NCBI RefSeq assembly: GCF_030718085.1 | Contig: NZ_JAVAJF010000001.1 | Location: 1,860,001-1,924,000 of the forward strand | DNA length: 64,000 bases | Reading direction: 5' to 3' | Source of the DNA: Marinobacter sp. MDS2 | GTDB lineage: Bacteria; Pseudomonadota; Gammaproteobacteria; Pseudomonadales; Oleiphilaceae | Shown here: positions 20,405-27,744 of the stretch, in pieces | Layout of the letters: the number at the start of each line of letters is the position of its first letter | How positions within the stretch are numbered: the stretch's first letter is position 1 | Program-made: the position numbers and the translations under genes | Notes under the pieces: generated by a model | Database searches by the model: none | What the model was told of the DNA's origin: nothing | The model's input: the letters and a program-made list of their open reading frames with translations, nothing else

Positions 20405-22656
20405 AAGTAGCCGTGCGAACCCTGTGCGAGTTTGCTGCCCGCCACGGAGATCTGGACTTCCGCTACACCCCGGCGCCCAGCGCGGAGGAAGGCATTGCGG
20501 GCCACCAGGCGATTCAGGATAACCGCGGCTACGGCTACAAGAGCGAATACTCACTTACTGGTAACTGCCTGGGATTAGAGCTTTCTGGAAGAGCAGACGG
20601 TTATAACCCGCACAACGACCGGCTGGAAGAAATCAAAACCCACCGGGGTGATGTGTCGCGTATTCGCGAGCACCAACGGGCGCTGCATCGAGCGCAATTA
20701 CGAGCCTATGGAGCACTATTATGCCGACAGGAACAGCGCAAAAAGCTGGAGTTGGCACTGGTCTATTTCGACATTGGCAAGAGCAAAGAAACCACACAAG
20801 TGGAAACCGCCGGTGCTGATGAGCTGTGGCAAGAACTGGAAGCTCTTTGTTCGATCTATAAAGCCTGGGCCGAGCAGGAAGAACATCACCGGGAACAGCG
20901 CAATGCCCTGCTGGCCGAGTTGACCTTCCCGTTCCCGGACTTTCGCCCGCGCCAGCGGCAACTGGCGGAAACCGTGTATAAGAATGCCGCGAAAGGTGAA
21001 ACGCTGTTGCTGGAGGCACCCACCGGGTTGGGTAAAACCTTGGGCACCTTGTTCCCGGCCTTGATGGCGATGCCCGCGGCCGGGCAGGATCGGTTGTTCT
21101 ACCTCACCTGCCGCAACACCGCCCGGCAACTGGCGCTGGACGCTGTGGATAAGTTGCGTTCGGCCCAAGACCCACTGCAGCCATGGCCGCTGCGCACGTT
21201 AGAACTGGTGTCGAAAGACGACGCTTGTGAACACCCGGACAAAGCCTGTCACGGCGAGTCTTGCCCCTTGGCAAAAGGCTTTTTCGACCGGCTGCCCGAT
21301 GCACGAGCTGAAGCTGTTCAAAGCAAAAGCGCGCTGACTCAAGAAGTTTTACAGAAGATCGCGTCAGGTCATGACATTTGCCCGTATTTCCTGGCTCAGG
21401 AAATGGCCCGCTGGAGCGATCTGGTGATCGGCGATGTGAACCGGATGTTCGACCAGTCTGCGCTGCTCCACGGCTTGGTTCGCCAAAACAATTGGCGAGC
21501 CAGTGTGCTGGTGGACGAAGCCCATAACCTGGTGGACCGTGGCCGGGGCATGTACTCGGTACGTTTGGACCAGCAGCGTTTGTTGAAGGTTAAGAAAACC
21601 GCGCCGAAACCGCTGAAGTCGGCTTTGGACCGAACCGCTCGCGCGTGGCAAAGCCTGATTCGCGATCACGGTGAGCAAAGCCAGCCGGTGTTTCTGACTA
21701 CCCTGCCCTCGCAGTTATTAGGGGCCTTGCAGGCGATGGTATCCACAATCACCGATTACCTCGCCGACAACCCGCCGGACCTGCCGTTACAAGAAGTGAT
21801 GTTTGACAGCGTGGCTTTTATGAAGCTGGCAGACAGTTTCGGCGACCACTCACTGTGTGAATTTCAGCGCAGCGGCCGGGGAAGAGCCAGCTTAACGCTG
21901 CAGAACCTGATTCCGGCCGATTACCTTCGCGAACGCTTTGCCGCTGCCCACTCGGTTCTGCTCTTCTCGGCCACCCTGAGCCCCGGCGTGTACTACCGGG
22001 ACCTGCTGGGTATGACCGAAGCAACCCGCTTTACCTCTCTAGCCAGCCCGTTCAGTGCCGAACAACTGCAGGTGAACTTCACCCCCGGCATCAGTACCCG
22101 ACAGGTGCACCGGGAAGCGTCGTTGGAACCCATAGCGGAGGTGATTGCCAGCCAGTTCCGGCAACGCCCGGGCCATTATCTGGCGTTCTTCAGTAGCTTT
22201 AAATACGCTAAGGAAGCCAGTGAAACGTTGGCGGCCCAAGCGCCGGATATCCCCCAGCGCAGCCAGCGGCCCGGCATGACCCCGGAGCAGCGGCGTGAGT
22301 TTCTGGCTGAATTCCAGCAGCCCAATGGCAGCGTGGCGTTCGCGGTATTAGGCGGGGTCTTCAGCGAAGGCATTGATCTGCCGGGGGACCAGTTGATCGG
22401 TGCCTTCGTCGCCACCTTGGGCCTGCCGCCCTTCGATGCCTGGCACGAAATCCTGAAAACCCGGCTACAGCAGCGGTTTGGTAACGGCTACGAATACACC
22501 TACCTCTTTCCCGGCTTACAGAAAGTCGCGCAAGCGGCGGGACGGGTTATACGAACACCGGACGACCAAGGGGTGATCTGGCTCATTGATGACCGATTCC
22601 TAAAGCCATCGGTCAATCGGTTGCTGCCGGGTTGGTGGTTCCCGGAACCTCGTTAA
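20401..22656 (+). CDS. Rad3/DinG-type helicase with N-terminal PD-(D/E)XK nuclease
   Basis: 751 residues. The N-terminal 160 residues show a RecB/Cas4-type nuclease pattern: Asp66 in GRADG, Glu77-x-Lys79 in EEIKT, and Gln99-x3-Tyr103. The rest is an XPD/Rad3-like SF2 helicase: Walker A APTGLGKT (206-213), DEAH at 372-375, and four cysteines (276, 283, 288, 327) spaced as the iron-sulfur cluster of this family. The C-terminal half has GGVFSEGIDLPG and a QAAGRVIR motif. E. coli DinG and YoaA lack a nuclease domain of this kind. It overlaps the FAN1-like gene by four bases, suggesting joint repair of crosslinks or forks. The ATG at 20401 is chosen for this overlap. Confidence 0.88.
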   Translation: MKVAVRTLCEFAARHGDLDFRYTPAPSAEEGIAGHQAIQDNRGYGYKSEYSLTGNCLGLELSGRADGYNPHNDRLEEIKTHRGDVSRIREHQRALHRAQLRAYGALLCRQEQRKKLELALVYFDIGKSKETTQVETAGADELWQELEALCSIYKAWAEQEEHHREQRNALLAELTFPFPDFRPRQRQLAETVYKNAAKGETLLLEAPTGLGKTLGTLFPALMAMPAAGQDRLFYLTCRNTARQLALDAVDKLRSAQDPLQPWPLRTLELVSKDDACEHPDKACHGESCPLAKGFFDRLPDARAEAVQSKSALTQEVLQKIASGHDICPYFLAQEMARWSDLVIGDVNRMFDQSALLHGLVRQNNWRASVLVDEAHNLVDRGRGMYSVRLDQQRLLKVKKTAPKPLKSALDRTARAWQSLIRDHGEQSQPVFLTTLPSQLLGALQAMVSTITDYLADNPPDLPLQEVMFDSVAFMKLADSFGDHSLCEFQRSGRGRASLTLQNLIPADYLRERFAAAHSVLLFSATLSPGVYYRDLLGMTEATRFTSLASPFSAEQLQVNFTPGISTRQVHREASLEPIAEVIASQFRQRPGHYLAFFSSFKYAKEASETLAAQAPDIPQRSQRPGMTPEQRREFLAEFQQPNGSVAFAVLGGVFSEGIDLPGDQLIGAFVATLGLPPFDAWHEILKTRLQQRFGNGYEYTYLFPGLQKVAQAAGRVIRTPDDQGVIWLIDDRFLKPSVNRLLPGWWFPEPR

Positions 22657-22789
22657 TCTTGTTTTGTTTTGTAACTCTTTGAAATAAATCCGGAGTTTCG
22701 CCATCCCGCTATTGAAAGTTTAGGTTGCATGCTTACAATTCGTCAGCTTCTCACGCGTCCTTCACTTATCCCCAAGGCAGACACTGCAG

Positions 22790-23182
22790 ATGAATAACAC
22801 GGATCTTGTTTTCCAGAGCTATGGCCGTTGTTGTCGAACCGAAGAGTTTTTTGTCGATTTCTACGACTTTTTCATGGCCAGTTCAGAAGCCATTCGCAAA
22901 CGCTTCGCGGACACCGACATGTCGGCCCAACGGCATCTCCTTCGTCACGGGGTGATGCAAATTATTTTGGTGGCCCGAGGTATGCCCGACCGTAAACTTC
23001 GGGATTTGGGTGAAAGCCACAACCGCCATAACTACGATATCTCGCCGGAATGGTACGACTTGTGGGAAGAATCGTTGCTGAAAACCGTGCGCATGCACGA
23101 TCCGGAGTACAGCCCGGAGCTGCGGCAAGCCTGGAAAGAGGTATTAAAGCCAGGTATTGATTTGATTCGAGGGGCCTACTGA
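22790..23182 (+). CDS. Single-domain bacterial globin
   Basis: A 130-residue protein with the alpha-helical make-up of a globin. The pattern LGESHNRHNYDISPEWYDLW matches the F-helix and following segment of bacterial globins, with His77 as the likely proximal heme ligand. There is no reductase or signalling domain. The role (oxygen or NO handling, or redox sensing) cannot be told from the sequence. It is a single gene with its own upstream region (22657-22789) and ends at a strong terminator shared with the convergent VOC gene. Confidence 0.75.
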   Translation: MNNTDLVFQSYGRCCRTEEFFVDFYDFFMASSEAIRKRFADTDMSAQRHLLRHGVMQIILVARGMPDRKLRDLGESHNRHNYDISPEWYDLWEESLLKTVRMHDPEYSPELRQAWKEVLKPGIDLIRGAY

Positions 23183-23206
23183 GGCGCTTTGGATTGGCAA
23201 ACGTTT

Positions 23207-23240
23207 AAAAACCCTGCAGTTAGCCGCTGCAGGGTTTTTT
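23207..23240. terminator. Bidirectional terminator between globin and VOC genes
   Basis: A perfect 13-bp stem (23207-23219 and 23227-23239, AAAAACCCTGCAG) with a 7-base loop, A-run on one side and T-run on the other. It serves the plus-strand globin gene and the minus-strand VOC gene. Confidence 0.92.
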
Positions 23241-23247
23241 CTATCAA

Positions 23248-23619
23248 TCAGCCGAACTGGAAGAACGCCAGTTTGTTGCCGTCGGGATCACGCACATAGG
23301 CACCGTAGAACTGGTTCGGGATACGCTGCCCCGGCTCACCATCGCAGGTGGCGCCCAGTTCAATCGCTTTCTTGTGGAAACGGTCGACGGCTTCTTTTGA
23401 ACCCGGCTGAAGGGCCAGCATGTTGCCGTTGCCCGGGTTGTTCGGTTCACCGTTGTGCGGTGTGCACACCGCTAACATGGGTGAGCTCATGTCCTTGCCA
23501 ATAAATGCAATGCGGCCCATATCCAGTAGTACTTTTGCGCCCATGTCTGCCAGCAGGTCGCTGTAGAACTGCTTGGCTTTGTCCATATCGCTGACGCCCA
23601 GAGTAACGTATCCGATCAT
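23248..23619 (-). CDS. VOC superfamily protein (glyoxalase/dioxygenase-like)
   Basis: A small protein (123 residues) with the paired beta-alpha-beta-beta-beta modules of the vicinal oxygen chelate fold. Module 1 starts with VTLGVSDMDKAKQFYSDLL; module 2 ends with YGAYVRDPDGNKLAFF. The family includes glyoxalase I, dioxygenases and fosfomycin-resistance enzymes. The usual metal-binding His and Glu positions are only partly visible, so enzyme activity is uncertain. The gene is monocistronic and converges on the globin gene. Confidence 0.85.
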   Translation of the reverse strand: MIGYVTLGVSDMDKAKQFYSDLLADMGAKVLLDMGRIAFIGKDMSSPMLAVCTPHNGEPNNPGNGNMLALQPGSKEAVDRFHKKAIELGATCDGEPGQRIPNQFYGAYVRDPDGNKLAFFQFG

Positions 23620-23703
23620 CTTGAATCTCCGCTTGTTGTTCTGTCGGGTATAGCGCTGTTTCGAACTGCTACACTAACCCATTAATCAGAAGGAGTGTAT
23701 GCA

Positions 23704-24911
23704 TTGAATAACCGGTTCAGGCGCATGTGTCCGGGTGTCGTCGTTTTTCTTGTTACCCTTTTAACGTTGAGCGGGTGTGCCCTGCCCCCTTTAAGCGATC
23801 GCCCTGAAAGCCAATCCCTTCCCGCGCAACAAACCTCACCAGCTTCTCGCGCCTGAATCACCGGATGCACAATAAATCCTTCAATGCCGACAACCAGGCG
23901 GCGATTGTCGGCGGGCGCAATATAGCCAATGAATATTTCGGCGCGGGCTCGGGCGCGTTGTTTGCGGATCTGGATGTGCTCGCTATTGGCCCGGTGGTGA
24001 ATGAATTGTCCCGGGATTTCGACCGTTACTGGGCTAGCGCCTCCGCTTACCCGGCGTCACTGATTTTGCCCAAGGCGAGCGAGGACGATCTGGCACAGGT
24101 GGTGGAAACCGCCCGGGAGTGCGGTGCCAGCACCGAAGCCAGTCAGTACGTGTGTGCGGTGGTTGAATCCGAATTTCTGAAGAATCTGTTAGCGGGCGAT
24201 CTTGAGTTTGTCTGGTGGCCGGTGTCGATGGTGAGCGATGACCCGGCGAAAGTGCTGGGAGAAAACCCCGAAAAAGGCTTGATGAGCCGCCAATTGGCTG
24301 AAGCCATGGGTGACCCGAAGCACTCAATTACCTTGGTGTCGCCCTACTTCATCCCCACCAAAGCCGGGGTGGAGATGTTCCAGCAATTGGAGCGCCAGGG
24401 CGTACAGGTGCGCGTGCTCACCAATTCGCTGGAAGCCAACGATGTGGCCATGGTGCACGCCGGTTACGCCAAATACCAGAAACCGCTGCTGGAAGCCGGT
24501 GTGCAGCTGTTCGAGTTGCGCAAGGTGCCCGGAGAGAAGCCCGTGGAGCGCTCGTTACAGGACAACCTGATGGGCAGCTCGTCTTCCAGCCTGCATGCCA
24601 AAACCTTCGCGGTGGACGGAAAACGCCTGTTCGTGGGCTCGTTCAACTTCGACCCTCGCTCAGTTCATATCAACAACGAACTGGGGTTTGTGATTGAAAG
24701 CCCGGAACTGACTCAATTGATGGAAGATCACTTTGAGGAACAGGCCCGGGTAACCGCCTACGAGGTAGTGCTAGATGAAGACGGCGATTTGCAGTGGATA
24801 GAACGCAATGGCGATGAAGAGGTACGACACAGCCACGATCCGGGCGTTGGGGTGTTTAAGCGGATGATGGTTTCGGTGTTTTCGTTTTTGCCGATTGAGC
24901 ATTTGCTGTAG
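23704..24911 (+). pseudogene. Phospholipase D-family protein (ClsC-like) with internal deletion
   Basis: A TTG start at 23704, with AGGAG eight bases upstream, opens a 50-codon lipoprotein leader (hydrophobic run, lipobox LSGC) that stops at 23854-23856. In another frame, the sequence from about 23838 reads SFSRLNHRMHNKSF and continues to 24911. It contains both HxK phospholipase D motifs: HNKSFNAD near the front and HAKTFAVD at about 24595. In ClsC-type cardiolipin synthases the FSRLN-RMHNK segment lies well inside the protein. Roughly 130-170 codons between leader and first motif are therefore missing, and the join is out of frame. The remaining 348-codon frame from ATG 23865 has no ribosome site. 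Product was probably a membrane-anchored cardiolipin synthase; now most likely inactive. Confidence 0.8.
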
Positions 24912-24935
24912 GGGCGCGTTTTACACAACGAATGG

Positions 24936-27125
24936 TTACTCGATTACGCACATAAATTCACCCACTACTCGATATTGATGTGCATTGTCTTCGTTCAGTT
25001 CAAGCGTTTCGAAGTTTTGATCGTATGAGTTCGGCTTTAATTGAATCCGCTTATGGAGCCAGCCGTGTGCGTTTTCAGTTTTAAAGCTTTCGTAGACTTT
25101 TACTGTGTAGCGCGAACCGAAGTCAGCGTCGATGCTGTCTGTGCATTCCACCAAAACGGTTTTGCCATTTCGGCTACCACCGCGATCGGGGCGGAACAGG
25201 CATAAAGTACCATTAGGGATAACCCGATTCATTGATTCGCCGATCACCCGGCAGGCAAACATTCCTTCCCGTACTTGAATGCCGCTGGGTACGGCTACCC
25301 AATCTTTGCCCTGTGCGTTCTGTAGGTCGCTGAATGTGCCTGCAGCTGCTTGTAGATCAAACAAGGGCACAGCATTGACGTAGGGCTTGAGGTCCACCAC
25401 TTCTGAGGCTCTATTTTCTACTTGGTTGGGAGTGCGAAGAGGGATGTGTTGTTTGAGATATTCCCGAAGCGCCTTATCACAGGCATAAACGAAGGTGCCG
25501 CGAATTCCCCGAAGCATGATGGTTCGGTAGATATTGATGATGTATTGCTTCAGTTCCTCCGGGTCTTTAATGCCCTGACCACCGGTGCGGTCGAAATAAT
25601 TGGTCTTATCGATGACGATGGACTGGGTCTCCGTATCGAAACGGATCTCTTCTCCGAATATGATGCCGGCGTAGTTTAGGTCGTAGCCCTGTGTCGTGTG
25701 GATGCATCCGACTTCGTTGTGAGAGCCTTCTTTATTAATCCAGTCGGTATTGGTGCTGTTCCAGCGAAGCTGAACGCCATCGACAACAATGTCATACGCT
25801 GTGCTGTCCTTTTTCGAGATCCAGGGCCATGAATAGCCGGCGATCAACCGGGATAGACCGACCTTTGTTTCTTTCTCGTTGATGGCCTGCACCATATCGC
25901 CGAGAGATTCGAACACCTCGAATTCATAGTTGTTGGCTCGGAAGACTTCCTCTTCTCCAACACGTCCGTTGAGCAGATTATCAACAAACTCAACGTATGG
26001 CTGACCGGCCTTTACACGGAACTGAGAGAGTAGCGAGTGCTTCACTGAATCCTTGGCAGCTTTAAGGCGCAGAAAAACTTCCGTATCGGCGTCCGAAGGC
26101 TTGATCGATTGCCCTTGGTCATAGAAGAAAATGGCTTTTGCAGATTGCTGGCATACCCAATCAACTTCGCTGCAGCTGTGTTTGTCCATACTCAATGCAG
26201 CACAGGTTTTGTCAAAGCTGCCAAAGTAGGCTCCAAGGTTTTTGCGCTTTCGCAAGCGATGGGATTCGTCCACCAACACGATGTCGTAGTGCTGTTTCGC
26301 GAGTTCAGATGGGCTGATCACCATGCTGGGACTGAGGCCTGAGACGTGTTTGAAGGCCTTCTTCAGTGTGGTTCGGAAGGATGTCATCGGCACTACCAGG
26401 GCCATTTTCGGCTTGGGAGTAGCTTTTCGTAATTTGGCAAGTAAAGACTGAATTTCTGCTTCGTCTTCGGAAAAATCTCGAAGATCAACGTGATGATTTT
26501 CTGAGAGAAGCAGTTTGAATAGAAATATCGCCAAGACGGATTTTCCGGTACCTGCACCACCTTCAATAACGATGTTTTTAACACCAGGGTTTAGCAGTTC
26601 ATGCATGATGGTAAGCAGCCCCTGACGCTGATCGAACGACAGCGATTTATAGGGGGAATATTTGAACACATCGGAATTATCGAGGTGATCCAGAGTACGG
26701 GATACCACTCCTTTGGCGATCAAGCGATTCCAAACTTCTCGGAATACTTCGTTGTAGAGCGCGTCACGTTGGTAATAGTTGTGATCGGCGAGCCCGAGAT
26801 TGCCGTTCAGCAGAGTGTATTTGCCATCTGCTGCCATATACTTAATGAGCAGTGATTCAACGTCCAGCGTAGCCGATTTGTTGAAGTATTCACTGGTGAT
26901 CAGGTGGACAGCTGTTAGCAGTTGTTTTTCGTCGTGTTTCAGGTGGGTGCTCATGCGGGTGAGCGTGTCTGTGGTTTCGCCGATGTAAGCACGTCGGTGT
27001 TTTTCATCACTTAGGACGTAAACCAAGGGCCAGCTATCCGCTGCAAAAGCGTTGCTACGTAACTCGCTGATAGCGTCTTTGTTGAATGGGTAACGCTGTA
27101 CTTCTACCATCGACGATTGACTCAT
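24936..27125 (-). CDS. GIY-YIG / DUF2075 helicase-like / S24 peptidase fusion
   Basis: 729 residues in three parts. Residues 32-110 look like a GIY-YIG nuclease: VYVL, YIGET (47-51), Arg57, His61, Glu90 and LLNGN. Residues 180-560 are a DUF2075 P-loop domain: Walker [10 protein letters not shown] (189-197), LVDESH (284-289), IHTTQGYDL and [12 protein letters not shown]. Residues 585-729 resemble a LexA/S24 peptidase: an Ala595-Gly596 bond in AAAG, Ser631 in GESM and Lys676 in YTVKVY. It overlaps the MazG-like gene by four bases. Two sampled 60-base lines (24961 and 26401) each have 25 G/C, clearly below neighbouring genes, so transfer is likely. Function is unknown; a defence or stress role is inference. 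Confidence 0.82.
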   Translation of the reverse strand: MSQSSMVEVQRYPFNKDAISELRSNAFAADSWPLVYVLSDEKHRRAYIGETTDTLTRMSTHLKHDEKQLLTAVHLITSEYFNKSATLDVESLLIKYMAADGKYTLLNGNLGLADHNYYQRDALYNEVFREVWNRLIAKGVVSRTLDHLDNSDVFKYSPYKSLSFDQRQGLLTIMHELLNPGVKNIVIEGGAGTGKSVLAIFLFKLLLSENHHVDLRDFSEDEAEIQSLLAKLRKATPKPKMALVVPMTSFRTTLKKAFKHVSGLSPSMVISPSELAKQHYDIVLVDESHRLRKRKNLGAYFGSFDKTCAALSMDKHSCSEVDWVCQQSAKAIFFYDQGQSIKPSDADTEVFLRLKAAKDSVKHSLLSQFRVKAGQPYVEFVDNLLNGRVGEEEVFRANNYEFEVFESLGDMVQAINEKETKVGLSRLIAGYSWPWISKKDSTAYDIVVDGVQLRWNSTNTDWINKEGSHNEVGCIHTTQGYDLNYAGIIFGEEIRFDTETQSIVIDKTNYFDRTGGQGIKDPEELKQYIINIYRTIMLRGIRGTFVYACDKALREYLKQHIPLRTPNQVENRASEVVDLKPYVNAVPLFDLQAAAGTFSDLQNAQGKDWVAVPSGIQVREGMFACRVIGESMNRVIPNGTLCLFRPDRGGSRNGKTVLVECTDSIDADFGSRYTVKVYESFKTENAHGWLHKRIQLKPNSYDQNFETLELNEDNAHQYRVVGEFMCVIE

Positions 27126-27442
27126 AGCTCCGTGTATTTTTTGGCCGTTCCTTTAGCCTTGCTAACGGGGTACTTCTGTTCGTTCTTGGTAATCTTGTCG
27201 AGGACGATTTGTTCCAGATTAAGGTCGTAGCTGTCGGCCAGCAACAGGGCATAGGCAACAACATCGGCCAGTTCCTCTTTCACTTTCTCTACATTGGCTT
27301 GTTCGGGAGATTTCCAGAGAAACAGTTCCAACAACTCTGAAGCCTCAATACTCAGAGCCAGTGATAAATCTTTTGGGTTATGGAATTGTTTCCAATCTCT
27401 GTCGTCACGGAATCGACGTAGCCGGGCCAGTGCTTCTTTCAT
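27122..27442 (-). CDS. MazG-like nucleotide pyrophosphohydrolase
   Basis: 106 residues, all-alpha. The pattern [13 protein letters not shown] followed by [19 protein letters not shown] gives the two metal-binding acidic motifs (ExxE and ExxD) of MazG-like and dCTPase-type NTP pyrophosphohydrolases, which convert (d)NTPs to (d)NMP and pyrophosphate. The ATG at 27442 is preceded by AAGGAGG six bases away, a very strong ribosome site. The frame continues upstream through tRNA-Pro, but that part is not coding. It is the first gene of a two-gene unit; its stop overlaps the ATG of the DUF2075 fusion. Low G+C like its partner. It starts 138 bp past the 3' end of tRNA-Pro. Confidence 0.85.
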   Translation of the reverse strand: MKEALARLRRFRDDRDWKQFHNPKDLSLALSIEASELLELFLWKSPEQANVEKVKEELADVVAYALLLADSYDLNLEQIVLDKITKNEQKYPVSKAKGTAKKYTEL

Positions 27443-27579
27443 AAACGCCCTCCTTTCTGTTCTGATTAAAGATAATTGCCAGAACATTAGCAGACTTACG
27501 AAAGATACAGAAATGCTAACCCGAAAAGGGCTGTGGAGTGATAAAAACGAGGGAGAAGAACAACAGAAAAGCGGGAAAG

Positions 27580-27656
<77 letters not shown>

Positions 27657-27659
27657 ATC

Positions 27660-27691
27660 AACGGCCGGTATTATACGGATTACCGGCCGTT
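27660..27691 (-). promoter_or_regulatory. Inverted repeat with -10 box upstream of tRNA-Pro
   Basis: An 11-bp perfect inverted repeat (27660-27670 and 27681-27691, AACGGCCGGTA) surrounds a minus-strand TATAAT at 27675-27670. That is 14 bases before the mature tRNA 5' end, a typical distance for a tRNA promoter. No clear -35 box is seen. The stem could also act as a weak end for glyS transcripts, but it lacks a T-run on the minus strand. Confidence 0.45.
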
Positions 27692-27744
27692 TTGCTAGCC
27701 CCTTCCCTGGGGAAATACCTACTTAAAACTGCGCGTTAGCCTGT

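Larger units (their letters stand above)
5091..21152. other. Dense cluster of consensus DnaA boxes
   Basis: Exact TTATCCACA (plus) starts at 5091, 7070, 8538, 9886, 10921, 11185, 11212 and 11952. The complement TGTGGATAA starts at 8167, 8338, 9234, 14698, 18919, 19450 and 21144. Five more lie farther out at 27875, 33043, 37256, 44067 and 47676. All but 7070 are inside genes, usually read as Val-Asp-Asn, Val-Asp-Lys or Ile-His. This is the E. coli high-affinity DnaA site. The sites are seen directly; a role in binding DnaA is inference. There is no AT-rich unwinding region here, so this is not oriC itself. Confidence 0.6.

Noticed and set aside
24905..24960. Duplicated tRNA-Pro end marking the far side of an island
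   Set aside because: No match to the tRNA 3' end was found near the phospholipase D/DUF2075 border.
27443..27579. LexA box upstream of the MazG/DUF2075 unit
   Set aside because: I searched for CTGT-N8-ACAG-type sites and saw none; control by DNA damage, if any, would be at the protein level.
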